A stretch of DNA of 64,000 bases from Demequina activiva (GTDB taxonomy: Bacteria; Actinomycetota; Actinomycetes; Actinomycetales; Demequinaceae). The position numbers and the translations under genes were made by a program. Positions 53,037 to 62,486 of the stretch are shown here, one piece after another; position 1 is the stretch's first letter, and each line of letters begins with the position of its first letter. The notes under the pieces were generated by a model. It searched no databases, had not been told where the DNA came from, and saw only the letters and a list, made by a program, of their open reading frames with translations. Where the stretch lies: contig NZ_BONR01000001.1 in assembly GCF_016862815.1 (NCBI RefSeq), forward strand, positions 124,001-188,000. The letters are read 5' to 3'.

Positions 53037-54080
53037 TCAGGCGGAGGCGGCGGGGCGAGCGGCGTGCGTCGCGGTGCGTCGCCTCACCGCATCCGCCGCG
53101 CCCTGGCGGAACCGGGCGTCGATCAGACGTCGGGCCAGAGGCCGCGGCGACGCCAGCACCGCGAGCGACCATGCCGCGACCATGAGCCGATGCGTCGCGG
53201 ACTCGGGGCCGGGCGCGAACGGCGAGGTGCACGCGTCGCGCGCCATGCGCCAGCCCGAGTCGCCGGGGATGGGCCTCTCGCCGGGGTGCAGACGATGATG
53301 CGCGACGCGCAGCTGGAGCAGGTGGCGGCCCCGGAACAGCGGCCTCATCCCGTCCTCCTGGTGCCCGGAGATGTCGAGCGCGAACAGGTGCCGCTGGTAG
53401 GCGCGCTCGAGCTGCTTGCGGAAGCGATCCCCCTCCGCCAGCAGGTAGCTGCGGTTCGCTCCGTGCTCGCGGTAGCGCACGAGCGGCGTGGTGAGCGTCA
53501 CGACGTCTCCGAGGAAGGGAGCGGCGGCGAGGGTCGACGAGTCCGTGGCGTCGCCGCACCGGTCGCCCACCGGGAACAGCCTCGCGAGGAACTCGCGAGC
53601 GTAGGCGTTCCCGGACCCTGGCGGCGTGGGGTAGGCGCCCGTGGCGCGCATCCAGGTGCGCACCTGCTCCGGACTGGGGGCGGGGTCCAGGTCGGGGTAC
53701 ACACCTCCGGTGGGCTCTCCGTCGCGATCCACACGGATCATCGGGAACTGCACCTTGCTGATCCCCTCGCGCCACACCGCGGCGAGCTCGCGCGCGATCG
53801 ACGGTTCCACCATGTCATCCGAGTCCAGGAAGATCACCACGTCTCCGGTCGACGCCTCGTACCCGGCGTTGCAGGCCACGCGGGGGCCGGAGTTGTCCTG
53901 GAAGATCGCGGTGATGCGCGATCCGAAGCCCTCGATGATCGCCCGGGAGCCGTCCGTCGAGCCGTCGTCGACCACGATCACCTCGACGTCTGGCCAGTCG
54001 ACGGCCAGCGCGCTCTCGATGGCCGCGCCGACGAAGTCCTCGTAGTTGTAGTTCGGCATCACCACGCTGAGTCGGCGCAT
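53037..54080 (-). CDS. Glycosyltransferase family 2
   Basis: 347 residues with a classic GT2 N-terminus: SVVMPNYNYEDFVGAAIESA, VIVVDDGSTDGS and the DxD-type IFLDSDDMVEPS. The C-terminal third is Arg-rich. ATG 54080 with GAGGAG upstream. It converges on the GH16 gene with 1 bp between and is divergent from the flippase. Confidence 0.9.
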   Translation of the reverse strand: MRRLSVVMPNYNYEDFVGAAIESALAVDWPDVEVIVVDDGSTDGSRAIIEGFGSRITAIFQDNSGPRVACNAGYEASTGDVVIFLDSDDMVEPSIARELAAVWREGISKVQFPMIRVDRDGEPTGGVYPDLDPAPSPEQVRTWMRATGAYPTPPGSGNAYAREFLARLFPVGDRCGDATDSSTLAAAPFLGDVVTLTTPLVRYREHGANRSYLLAEGDRFRKQLERAYQRHLFALDISGHQEDGMRPLFRGRHLLQLRVAHHRLHPGERPIPGDSGWRMARDACTSPFAPGPESATHRLMVAAWSLAVLASPRPLARRLIDARFRQGAADAVRRRTATHAARPAASA

Positions 54081-54253
54081 GGGGTCTCCTCGATGTCGGG
54101 GGCGCTGGGCTGCGGCGGCGCTCGTGGCTGCTCGGTCGACCTGTGCACCACAATAGCGGGATCGTCCGGCGCCCGTCAGGGGTCGCCGAGCGGCACTGAG
54201 GTGGCGCATCCGCGCCGTGCCCGCACCAGCGCTGCACGAGGGGAGCACGCCAC

Positions 54254-55594
54254 GTGACCACCGCATCGGCCGCCGAGCCCAACTACCGCAGGGCGACGGT
54301 CATGATGACCGCGACGAGCATGCTCGTCCCGCTGGGCGGGCTGGTGACGGCTCCCGTCCTGGCGCAGGGGCTCGGCCCTGACGGCCGCGGAGAGCTCGCG
54401 GCGATCCTCGCGCCCGGATCTCTGATGCTCGGCTTCGCGGCGATGGGCCTCCCGCACGCTCTCACCTTCTTCGTCGCGAAGCGTCCCAGCATCACCCGGC
54501 GCGCGCTCACGTGGGCATCGGCCGCCACGGCGAGCGTGGCGGCGCTGTGCATCCTGCCCATCTGGTGGGCGCTGCCATTCCTGTCCGCGGGCGACGAGGA
54601 CCTGGCGCGACTGATCCTGCTCGCCAGCATCTGGAACGTCCCCGCCCTGGTCGTGGGCGTCATGCGGGGCGCGGCGGCGGGCCGCCAGATGTGGGGCACC
54701 ATCGCGTGGGAGCGCATCGTCCTCACCACGCTGCGCGTCGCTGCGCTGTTCGCGCTGCTGATCGCGGACCGTCTCACGGTCGAGACGGCGGTGATCGTCA
54801 CCGTGGGCATGCCCATCCTGTCCGGCGTGGTGTACGCGCGACTGTTCGCGCGCCCGCTGCAGGGGCACGACCAGCCGACCGACGACCCCCGGGTCGTGGC
54901 GCCGCTGTTCCGCTACGGCTCCGCCGTGTGGTTCGGGTCGATCGCCTCCATGACCATCGGCCGGCTCGCATCGCTGCTGATGCTGCCCCTGTCCGACGCG
55001 GAGGCGCTGGGCCTGTACACCGTGGCCACGACCATCGCTGACGTGCCCATCATCGTGGCGATCGCGATCCAGAGCACGCTGTTCGGCGTCAGCAGCAAGT
55101 CCACCGATCCGGGGCGCGTGACCCTCACGGCGCGGCTCACCCTCATCTTCGGGTTCGCGGGATGCCTGATGCTGGGCGCGACCCTGCCGTGGTGGATCGG
55201 ACCGCTGTTCGGGGAGGACTTCGTGGTCGCGACGGTGCCGACGCTCATGCTGCTGGTCTCCGCGCTCATCCTGGTGCCGGGGCTCATGGCCTCGAGCGGC
55301 CTGGGCGCGTGGGGAAGGCCGGCGCTGAGATCCGTCGCAGAGGTCGCCTCGCTGGTGGTGAGGATCGCATCCTTCGTGCTGCTCGTGCCGGCCTTCGGGG
55401 TCTACGGAGCGGCATGGTCCGCGATCATCGGCACCGTCACGATGACCGCGGTGTCGGTGACGATCGCCTCGCGCGTCATGGGCGTGCGCCCCCGGGAGTT
55501 CCTGATGCCAGGCCGCAGCGACGTGGCCAGGGCCTGGAGCGAGGTGCGTCTGATCGTGACGCGCGTGACGAGCCGCCTCACTCGCCGCGGCTGA
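54254..55594 (+). CDS. Lipid-linked repeat-unit flippase, Wzx-like
   Basis: 446-residue MOP-superfamily membrane protein with about twelve spans. It starts with the family-like LVTAPVLAQGLGPDGRGELAA and ends with a basic tail. It would move lipid-linked repeat units across the membrane. GTG 54254 follows GAGGGGAG. It completes the Wzx/Wzy set with the genes at 45716 and 47181. Confidence 0.87.
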   Translation: MTTASAAEPNYRRATVMMTATSMLVPLGGLVTAPVLAQGLGPDGRGELAAILAPGSLMLGFAAMGLPHALTFFVAKRPSITRRALTWASAATASVAALCILPIWWALPFLSAGDEDLARLILLASIWNVPALVVGVMRGAAAGRQMWGTIAWERIVLTTLRVAALFALLIADRLTVETAVIVTVGMPILSGVVYARLFARPLQGHDQPTDDPRVVAPLFRYGSAVWFGSIASMTIGRLASLLMLPLSDAEALGLYTVATTIADVPIIVAIAIQSTLFGVSSKSTDPGRVTLTARLTLIFGFAGCLMLGATLPWWIGPLFGEDFVVATVPTLMLLVSALILVPGLMASSGLGAWGRPALRSVAEVASLVVRIASFVLLVPAFGVYGAAWSAIIGTVTMTAVSVTIASRVMGVRPREFLMPGRSDVARAWSEVRLIVTRVTSRLTRRG

Positions 55595-55631
55595 CACCAG
55601 CGGGGTGTCGCGCGGGCGTGGCGCGCCGGGC

Positions 55632-56609
55632 CTACCCCGCCTGCGGCAGGCGCTGGCGCGGCTCCCACGCCAGAGCGCTCAACTGCTCCCACAGCGGCCC
55701 CGCCTCGTTCTCGATGCGATCCGCGTCCGCTTCGCTCAGCCGCGCGCGCCACGCGGCCGCCAGGGTCCGGCTGTCCCGCTGCAGAGCGTGCTGCTGATGC
55801 CTCGCGGGATCCACCTGGCTCGCGGTGCTGTCCGCCACCACCTTGCGCTCGAGCGCAGGGGTCCAGCGCAGGCCCAGGTACTCGAAGAGCGCGCGGAACT
55901 GCGGCACCGGCTCCTCGCAGACGTTCTCATGCGACATGTAGAGCCATTCCGGGTGCTCCTCACGCAGACGCGCGGCGGCGTGCGCGAAGATCTTCCACTG
56001 CAGGATCAGCCCGCCCAGGCGGTCGTCGGGCTCCTCGTGGTAGCGCTCGATCTCGACGGCGAGCGGTTCGGTGAAGCGCTCCCGCAGACCGTCCTGCCGC
56101 AGCAGGCTGTCGACCTCGCACGGCCAGCCCAGCTTGAGGTAGCTGCTGATCATCCCGGCCGGGTGGCGCACCATCATCACCACGAGAGCGTCGAAGCGAG
56201 CCTCGAGCCACTCGGCTGCGAAGAACGCCAAGGGGTCCTTCACCAGCGTGCGCCGTGCCGTGAGAGCGGACGCCGGTGACCGCACCACCTCGTGAAGCGC
56301 GAGGTGTGCCGGCAGCTCGCTGCGGAACCGCCGTCCCAGGCGAATCCCGCGCGCGGTCGCACGCGCCCGTCCGCCCAGGCCGCCCATCCCGATGAGCGCG
56401 CTCATGTCGGGCACCGCGTGGGCCGGAGAGTCCGGCGCGACATAGAGGTAGCGCTCGGGGACGTCGAGGTGATGCGGCGCTCCGTCGTTGAAGGGCTCGT
56501 AGAGGTACAGCACCTCGGAGGACGCGCCCACCGTCGACCCCACCCACGTGGTGCCCGAGCGCGGACAGCCCGTCACGACGATGGGCCTCGAGCGCACCGC
56601 GTCGCTCAC
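55632..56609 (-). CDS. PAPS-dependent sulfotransferase
   Basis: 325 residues. The 5'-phosphosulfate loop CPRSGTTW (15-22) and the 3'-phosphate segment VVMMVRHPAGMISSYLKLGW are both present. It would transfer sulfate from PAPS to a carbohydrate hydroxyl. Start GTG 56609 overlaps the DUF6473 stop (GTGA), so it is the third gene of an operon with a glycosyltransferase and a DUF6473 protein. Sulfation of the polysaccharide is inferred. Confidence 0.87.
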   Translation of the reverse strand: MSDAVRSRPIVVTGCPRSGTTWVGSTVGASSEVLYLYEPFNDGAPHHLDVPERYLYVAPDSPAHAVPDMSALIGMGGLGGRARATARGIRLGRRFRSELPAHLALHEVVRSPASALTARRTLVKDPLAFFAAEWLEARFDALVVMMVRHPAGMISSYLKLGWPCEVDSLLRQDGLRERFTEPLAVEIERYHEEPDDRLGGLILQWKIFAHAAARLREEHPEWLYMSHENVCEEPVPQFRALFEYLGLRWTPALERKVVADSTASQVDPARHQQHALQRDSRTLAAAWRARLSEADADRIENEAGPLWEQLSALAWEPRQRLPQAG

Positions 56610-57601
56610 GCCTGACCCTCCCGCGCGGCCTCGCCCGCCCTGGCCCGAGTGGACCCCAGCAGGCGGCGCACGGGCTCGAGCAGCACCGCTGCGGCGTCCT
56701 CGTGCATCTGCGGCGACGGGTAGTACGGGTTGTAGTTGCGCACCTTGGCGAGGTCCGGACGGTCCTTGCTGGAGTCGATGTCCACCGGCTCGCCCGTGAA
56801 GCGGCTGTACAGCGGCTGAGGCGAGCCCCGGTGCGTGGTCGCCTCGACCACGGTGTCCGCGAGCGGCGCGATCGCCTTGACCATCGACCGGTTCACCAGC
56901 TGCGGGTAGTCGCCGAACATCGAGTTGACGTCGTCGTAGCGCTGCCACCACCAGGTCGCACGGTCGGTGCGGTGGAGTCCCGGCGTGCGGCGGGAGAACC
57001 ACAGCAGCGCGGTGGGTGCGGTGATCTGGTCGAAGAGGTCCCGGTAGTTCGCGACCCAGTTGGACCGCGTCTGCGCCAGCAGGCGGCGCACCCGAGGGTG
57101 TCCCTTGACCACCCGCAGCAGCTTGCGGGCCACCGGCGGCATCCAGCGCAGGCGCTGGTCGTGCTCGGCCAGCAGGTCCGTGTACCCCTTGAGGGCGGAG
57201 ACCTTCTCCCCTGTCTCGCGCACCGTCAGGTACTCGAGGCCGTCGCTCACGAACCGATCGTTGTCCTCGCTGCGCGCGGACATCACCTGGACGATCACCA
57301 GCGCGGCATCGTTGATGAGCGGCAGCAGCTCCGGGTGTCGCACGAAGAACCGCGGTCCGGCCCCGCCGTAGCCCAGGTTGACCACCGGCATCCCCAGCTC
57401 CTTCTCGAGCAGCTGCGGGTACGGGTGCTCGCAGAAGCAGCCGAAGGTCTGCGCCGCGCCCAGGCACACGATGTAGCGGCCCGGCTCGAGCGGCCCGGCC
57501 TGCGGGCCGCGGAAGAACAGCTGGGAGACCGGGTCCTGATACATCTGGTAGTCGACGACGTCCCAGTCTCGTGCCTGGTAGCCGGAGAGATGGTCTGCCA
57601 T
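56606..57601 (-). CDS. DUF6473 family protein
   Basis: 331 residues. RYIVCLGAAQTFGCFCEHPY, PVVNLGYGGAGPRFF and ALVIVQVMSARSEDND match DUF6473 proteins, which I recall near sulfotransferases in marine proteobacteria. The early GAAQTFG and later conserved Asn/Gly segments hint at an SGNH-hydrolase-like fold, but no function is proven. ATG 57601 is 2 nt after the glycosyltransferase stop. Confidence 0.75.
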   Translation of the reverse strand: MADHLSGYQARDWDVVDYQMYQDPVSQLFFRGPQAGPLEPGRYIVCLGAAQTFGCFCEHPYPQLLEKELGMPVVNLGYGGAGPRFFVRHPELLPLINDAALVIVQVMSARSEDNDRFVSDGLEYLTVRETGEKVSALKGYTDLLAEHDQRLRWMPPVARKLLRVVKGHPRVRRLLAQTRSNWVANYRDLFDQITAPTALLWFSRRTPGLHRTDRATWWWQRYDDVNSMFGDYPQLVNRSMVKAIAPLADTVVEATTHRGSPQPLYSRFTGEPVDIDSSKDRPDLAKVRNYNPYYPSPQMHEDAAAVLLEPVRRLLGSTRARAGEAAREGQA

Positions 57602-57603
57602 GG

Positions 57604-58677
57604 TCAACCTCTGTTCGCGCTCGGGATGGGGGACATGGTGCGACGCGGCCGGGGTGGCGGCGCGCCCGCGGTGGTCAGGACCTGCGTCCATGCGCTCAGG
57701 CACGGCTCGTCGCCGAACTGGGCGACGGCTGCCGCGGACTGGTCGAGGGAGCGCAGCGACGGCCAGTCGTCCAGGATGCGCAGCACCTCCCCGGCGATCT
57801 GGGCGTCCTCGCGGAACGAGCGCACCCCTGCCAGGTGCTCCTGCGCCCAGGCGATGAACGGCGTGCGCCGCGCGAGGATCACGCGCACCACGCCCACGCC
57901 TGCGAAGAACGCGCCGCTCACCAGATTCGCCTCCGCGCGATGCGGAAGGACCAGGACGTCGTGCGCGGCCAGAGCCTGCTCGAACTCGTCGTCGGTGAGG
58001 AAGCGCGCGTCGATGCTGACGCAGTCCGAGAGACCCCTGCGCTCGAGGATCGCGTGCAGCTCGGTCAGGTAGGCGTCGTCCGCCTTGCCGGCGATGGTGA
58101 GGGGCACACCGCTGGGCCACTGCTCGAGCAGCGCGTCGAGCGCCTTGTAGCGGCGGATCGCTCCGAGCGCGACGAACGAGGGCGTGGCACGGGCCGATGC
58201 ACGGGCTGGCTGTGGCGGCACGCGATACAGCGGGTGAGGGACGTACGTCGCGCGATACCGGTCGGCGAAGCTGGGGTCGTGGACCACGCGGGCGTCCGCC
58301 AGACGCCGCAGCGTGCGCACCGACCAGGTCGACAGGCCCTGGAACGCGGGACGGACGTCGTGGGCGTCGTGATTGTGGACCACGTAGACCACGCGGGCGC
58401 GAGCGAGCGCCAGCGTCAGCGTCAGCGCGCCGAACTCGGCGGCGCCGGTGAGGCTCAGGCGCTTGCCGTGCGGACTCGCGCGCCACAGCCGCGTCTCCAG
58501 CCAGCTCACGACCACGACGTTCTCGCGCCGCGCCAGACCCGCGCATCGGCCCGTCGCGAGAGCGCGCAGCGACAGCGGCCGCACGTCGAATCCCAGCTCC
58601 CCCAGCTGCTCGCGCTGGCGCGCGATGTACGGATTCTCCGTGTTCGTGAATGGGCTGACGAACGCGATCGGTTGCAT
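57604..58677 (-). CDS. Glycosyltransferase, GT4-like
   Basis: 357 residues with a two-domain GT-B pattern: FVSPFTNTENPYIARQREQL, YVVHNHDAHDVRPAFQGLS and a C-terminal GAIRRYKALDALLEQWP ... LVLPHRAEANLVSG. First gene of the operon with DUF6473 and the sulfotransferase. ATG 58677 has AAAGGCAGG upstream. Acceptor unknown. Confidence 0.82.
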   Translation of the reverse strand: MQPIAFVSPFTNTENPYIARQREQLGELGFDVRPLSLRALATGRCAGLARRENVVVVSWLETRLWRASPHGKRLSLTGAAEFGALTLTLALARARVVYVVHNHDAHDVRPAFQGLSTWSVRTLRRLADARVVHDPSFADRYRATYVPHPLYRVPPQPARASARATPSFVALGAIRRYKALDALLEQWPSGVPLTIAGKADDAYLTELHAILERRGLSDCVSIDARFLTDDEFEQALAAHDVLVLPHRAEANLVSGAFFAGVGVVRVILARRTPFIAWAQEHLAGVRSFREDAQIAGEVLRILDDWPSLRSLDQSAAAVAQFGDEPCLSAWTQVLTTAGAPPPRPRRTMSPIPSANRG

Positions 58678-59183
58678 GAGCGCCTGCCTTTCGGTCCCCC
58701 CGGCTCAGGCGGTGTCAGCGACGGCTCACAAGCGACCCCCCGCTGGACTCACTGTAACGAGCGCACCCCCGCCGCGTCGAGAGTCCGACGTCGAGCTCGT
58801 GCTCGTCGCCGGCAGGGAAGTCGATGGCATGCACTTTACGAAATCGTGACTTGATTTCTCAACTAACCCTTGTACCAGGGATGATGATCGCGGAACTTCA
58901 CCGCCATTGCGCATGCCAGGCCGCACGAGCTTGAGTTGCCCCGCGACGATTGATAGCGTCGTCAAGCCGTTTCGGGGTTCGCGTCAGTCACGACCGAAGC
59001 GCCAATGACCAGCCCAGGCCTCGGGCTGCGCCCGAACGTGGAGCGCGCCCTGACGGCGAGCGCTGGCGGCGGCACCTGTCGCTGTCACGCGGGCCCGTGA
59101 CTGCCGTCCGACGGCTGCGAGTCCCCTCGTCGCGTGAGGCCGCGAGAGAGCCCCGAGTGACGCCCGGGGAGCTGAGGATACGA
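58678..59183. other. 506-bp divergent control region between polysaccharide locus and proVWX
   Basis: No convincing gene. A locally A/T-richer segment (58830-58890) contains a 6-7-6 inverted repeat GAAATC/GATTTC (58840-58858). A possible promoter is TTGAGT (58931-58936) with a 17-nt spacer to TAGCGT (58954-58959), which would give proV a 5' leader of about 215 nt. The frame is open back to 58950 but shows no family similarity there. Confidence 0.55.
58931..58959 (+). promoter_or_regulatory. Possible promoter of proVWX
   Basis: TTGAGT and TAGCGT separated by 17 nt, the best -35/-10 pair in the spacer before proV. The long leader that would follow leaves room for osmotic regulation. Inferred from spacing only. 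Confidence 0.4.
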
Positions 59184-60458
59184 GTGAACGACAGCATCGC
59201 CCTGCGAGCTGACGGACTGTACAAGGTGTTCGGCAAGCAGCCGGAGACCGCCGTCAAGCGACTGCGCGAGGGAGCCTCGCGTGATGAGCTGGACGGCGCG
59301 ACCGCAGCCGTCATCGACGCCTCCTTCGAGGTCCAGCGCGGAGAGATCTTCGTGGTGATGGGGCTGTCCGGCTCCGGGAAGTCGACCCTCATCCGCGCCC
59401 TCAACGGCCTCCAGCCCGCCACCGCAGGCACCGTCGAGATCGGCGGCGAGTCCGTCACCGACGCGAATCCGGCGCAGCTGCGGGAGATCCGCCGAACCAA
59501 GGTGTCGATGGTGTTCCAGCACTTCGCGCTGCTGCCCCACCGCACGGTCATCGACAACGTCGCGTACGGACTGGAGATCCAGGGCGTGAGCAAGGACGAG
59601 CGCATCAGGCGCGCCCTCGCGGTCACCGAGGTGGTGGGACTCAAGGGCTGGGAGGAGAAGCACCCCTCCGAGCTGTCCGGCGGCATGCAGCAGCGTGTGG
59701 GCCTCGCCCGCGCCCTCGCCGCCGACAGCGACGTCCTGCTCATGGACGAGGCCTTCTCCGCTCTCGACCCGCTGATCCGGCGCGAGATGCAGGATCAGCT
59801 GCTCGAGCTGCAGTCCGAGCTGGGCAAGACCATCGTCTTCATCACCCATGACCTCAACGAGGCCATGTACATCGGCGACCGCATCGCCGTGATGCGCGAC
59901 GGCCGCATCGTGCAGATCGGCTCGCCCGAGGACATCCTCACCAACCCCGCGAATGACTACGTCGAGCAGTTCGTGCAGGACGTGGACCGCACCAAGGTGC
60001 TCACGGCTGAGTCCGTGATGCGCAAGCCGCGAGCCGTCATCCGCGAGGACTCCGGACCGCACGCCGCGCTCACGGCCATGCGCGAGAACGAGCTCTCGGC
60101 GCTGTACGTCACCCAGCGCGACCGGACCATCCTGGGCTGGGTGCGCGACCGCGACGTCATGGACCTGGTGCGCAGGGGCGAGAAGTCGCTGGCCCCCGCG
60201 ATCAAGACCGACCACGGCGCCGTGTCCCACGACACCGCGCTGGCAGACCTCTTCATCCCGTCGCTCGAGGCTGCGCTCGCCCTCGCCGTCGTCGATGACA
60301 AGGAGCGCCTCGTGGGCGTGATCCCCCGTGTCACGCTGCTGGCAGCCTTGGGCGGCGAGCCCGAGGCTGCGGGGTCCGCGATTCCCGTGACCGAGCCGCT
60401 GCCCGGCGAGGTGGTCGACAAGGTGCTCGACGCCTCGACGGCGAAGGGAGGTGCGTGA
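59184..60458 (+). CDS. proV: Glycine betaine/proline ABC importer ATPase with CBS domains
   Basis: 424 residues. ATPase domain with Walker A GLSGSGKST (60-68), Q-loop VFQHFALLPH, signature LSGGMQQR and Walker B LLMDEAFSALDP, followed by two CBS domains (about 275-410) that sense ionic strength in OpuA/ProV. Powers osmoprotectant uptake. GTG 59184 with GAGG upstream. The stop overlaps the proW start (TGATG). Confidence 0.95.
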   Translation: MNDSIALRADGLYKVFGKQPETAVKRLREGASRDELDGATAAVIDASFEVQRGEIFVVMGLSGSGKSTLIRALNGLQPATAGTVEIGGESVTDANPAQLREIRRTKVSMVFQHFALLPHRTVIDNVAYGLEIQGVSKDERIRRALAVTEVVGLKGWEEKHPSELSGGMQQRVGLARALAADSDVLLMDEAFSALDPLIRREMQDQLLELQSELGKTIVFITHDLNEAMYIGDRIAVMRDGRIVQIGSPEDILTNPANDYVEQFVQDVDRTKVLTAESVMRKPRAVIREDSGPHAALTAMRENELSALYVTQRDRTILGWVRDRDVMDLVRRGEKSLAPAIKTDHGAVSHDTALADLFIPSLEAALALAVVDDKERLVGVIPRVTLLAALGGEPEAAGSAIPVTEPLPGEVVDKVLDASTAKGGA

Positions 60459-61402
60459 TGGACTTCCGCATTCCCGTAGGCGATTGGATCAAGGCCGCAC
60501 TCACGTGGATCGAGGACACGTTCCAGTGGCTCTTCGACGCCCTGCGTCAGATGTTCATCTGGATGTTCGATGCCGTGGACTGGGTGTTCGCCACTCCCCC
60601 CGTGTGGGTGGTCATCGTCGTCATCGCCATCGCGGCGCTCCTGGCACGCGGGTGGAAGTTCGCTGCCGGCGCCGTGGTGGGGCTGCTGTTCATCGTCGGC
60701 GTCGACCAGTGGGAGAACGCCGTCGACTCCCTCGCCCTCGTGATCGTCGCCGCGTTCCTCGCGGTGGTCATCTCCATCCCGCTGGGCATCTGGGCCGCTC
60801 GCAATGACAAGGTGTCCGCGATCGTCAAGCCCATCATGGACTTCCTGCAGACCCTGCCGGCGTTCGTGTACCTGGTGCCTGCGATCTTCCTGTTCCGCAT
60901 CGGCGTCGCGCCCGGCATCATCGCGACGCTCATCTTCGCGATGGCTCCCGGCGTTCGCCTCACCGAGCTGGGCATCCGGGGGGTCGACAAGGAGGTCGTC
61001 GAGGCCGGCGAGGCGTTCGGCGCCACGCCGCGTCGCATCCTGCGCCAGATCCAGATCCCCCTGGCGATGCCGTCCATCATGGCGGGCATCAACCAGATCA
61101 TCATGCTGTCGCTGTCCATGGTCGTCATCGCGGGCCTCGTGGGCGCGGGCGGACTGGGAGGCGACGTCGCCCAGGCGATCTCCGCCCTCAACGTCGGCCT
61201 GGGCTTCGAGGCTGGCCTGTCGGTGGTGGTGCTGGCGATCCTGCTAGACCGCTTCACCGCGTCGATCGGCAAGGGCGAAGGCCTCTACGGGCGCTGGACC
61301 CGCAGGCGAAAGGTCCAGCGCGAGGCCGACGAGCAGGCACGCCTCGACGCGCGCGAGCTCGAGACCGCTGGTCCGCGCCGCGAGCCAGGAACCGTGGTCT
61401 GA
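60458..61402 (+). CDS. proW: Glycine betaine/proline importer permease
   Basis: 314 residues with about seven spans. The permease-ATPase contact EAGEAFGATPRRILRQIQIPLAMPSI (around 190) and PAFVYLVPAIFLFRIGVAPG match ProW/OpuAB. ATG 60458 overlaps the proV stop. A charged tail closes the protein. Paired with ProV and the lipoprotein ProX. Confidence 0.94.
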   Translation: MDFRIPVGDWIKAALTWIEDTFQWLFDALRQMFIWMFDAVDWVFATPPVWVVIVVIAIAALLARGWKFAAGAVVGLLFIVGVDQWENAVDSLALVIVAAFLAVVISIPLGIWAARNDKVSAIVKPIMDFLQTLPAFVYLVPAIFLFRIGVAPGIIATLIFAMAPGVRLTELGIRGVDKEVVEAGEAFGATPRRILRQIQIPLAMPSIMAGINQIIMLSLSMVVIAGLVGAGGLGGDVAQAISALNVGLGFEAGLSVVVLAILLDRFTASIGKGEGLYGRWTRRRKVQREADEQARLDARELETAGPRREPGTVV

Positions 61403-61454
61403 CTCGATCAACGCAGCGGTCGAGAGCACCTCGGCCGATGCCCACCCAAGACCT

Positions 61455-61500
61455 CGCGACCGTCCCCACGGTCGCGCGCATCGGGCCGCACGACGCGGCC
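61455..61500 (+). other. Two hairpins between proW and proX
   Basis: A perfect 9-bp stem with CCCC loop (61455-61463 with 61468-61476) and GGCCGC/GCGGCC (61484-61500), about 50 nt before the proX ribosome site. They may end part of the transcripts or protect the proX mRNA 5' end and so set a higher level of the binding protein. Confidence 0.55.
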
Positions 61501-61550
61501 GGCGATGCTTTCGGCGGCGGAGACTCCGCTCGCTGAGAAAGGAAGAACCT

Positions 61551-62471
61551 ATGATGAAGCGCACTGCCACCGCCTTCGCGGTGACCGCCGCTGCGGGCCT
61601 CGTGCTCGCGGGCTGCTCGTCCGCTGACGAGGAGACCACCGACGACGCCGCCACCGGCGCGGAGGGCACCGACACCGAGGAGACCACCGAGGGCGGCGAG
61701 CTGACGCTCGCGGTCTTCAACGGCTGGGATGAGTCGCTCGCGACCTCGCTGCTGTGGGAGAACGTGCTCGAGTCCAAGGGCTACGACGTCACCCTCGAGA
61801 ACGCTGATGCTGCCGTCGCGTTCCAGGGCGTCGCGGACGGCGACTACGACATCGTCACCGATGTCTGGCTGCCGCTCACCCACGCCGACTACATCGACCA
61901 GTACGGCGATGACATGGAAGAGCTCGGCGCGTGGTTCGACTCCGCCGCTCTCACCATCGCGGTGAACGCCGACGCACCTGTCGACTCGATCGCGGATCTG
62001 CCCGAGTACGTCGACGAGATGGGCGCCCGCATCGTGGGCATCGAGCCCGGCGCCGGCCTGACGACCGCGACCCAGAACGCGATCGACACGTACGAGCTGT
62101 CGGACTACGAGTTCCTGACCTCGTCGACCCCCGCGATGCTCTCGGAGCTCGACACCGCCACCTCGAACGGCGAGAACATCATCGTCACGCTGTGGGAGCC
62201 CCACTGGGCCTACGGCGCCTACGACATCAAGAACCTCGAGGACCCCGAGGGTGTCATGGGTGAGGCCGAGGAGATCGTGACCTACGGTCGCACCGGCATC
62301 TCCGAGGACTTCCCTGAGGTCGCCGAGTGGCTCGGCAACTTCACGATGGACGCCGAGGCGCTCTACGACCTCGAGAACCAGCTCAACGGCGCGGACTCCA
62401 GCGACTACGAGCAGATCGTGGCCGACTGGGTCGCCGCCAACCAGGAGTGGGTCGACTCGCTCACCGCGTAA
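61551..62471 (+). CDS. proX: Glycine betaine/proline-binding lipoprotein
   Basis: 306-residue substrate-binding protein of the OpuAC family. Lipobox LAGC with Cys22, a Thr/Glu-rich linker (23-48), then the binding domain (LAVFNGWDESLATSLLWEN ... VTLWEPHWAYGAYDIKNLED), whose tryptophans form the aromatic cage for quaternary amines. Start ATG 61551 or 61554 behind GAAAGGAAG. Third gene of proVWX, 148 bp after proW, with a terminator after it. Confidence 0.94.
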   Translation: MMKRTATAFAVTAAAGLVLAGCSSADEETTDDAATGAEGTDTEETTEGGELTLAVFNGWDESLATSLLWENVLESKGYDVTLENADAAVAFQGVADGDYDIVTDVWLPLTHADYIDQYGDDMEELGAWFDSAALTIAVNADAPVDSIADLPEYVDEMGARIVGIEPGAGLTTATQNAIDTYELSDYEFLTSSTPAMLSELDTATSNGENIIVTLWEPHWAYGAYDIKNLEDPEGVMGEAEEIVTYGRTGISEDFPEVAEWLGNFTMDAEALYDLENQLNGADSSDYEQIVADWVAANQEWVDSLTA

Positions 62472-62486
62472 GTCCCACGTCGCACC

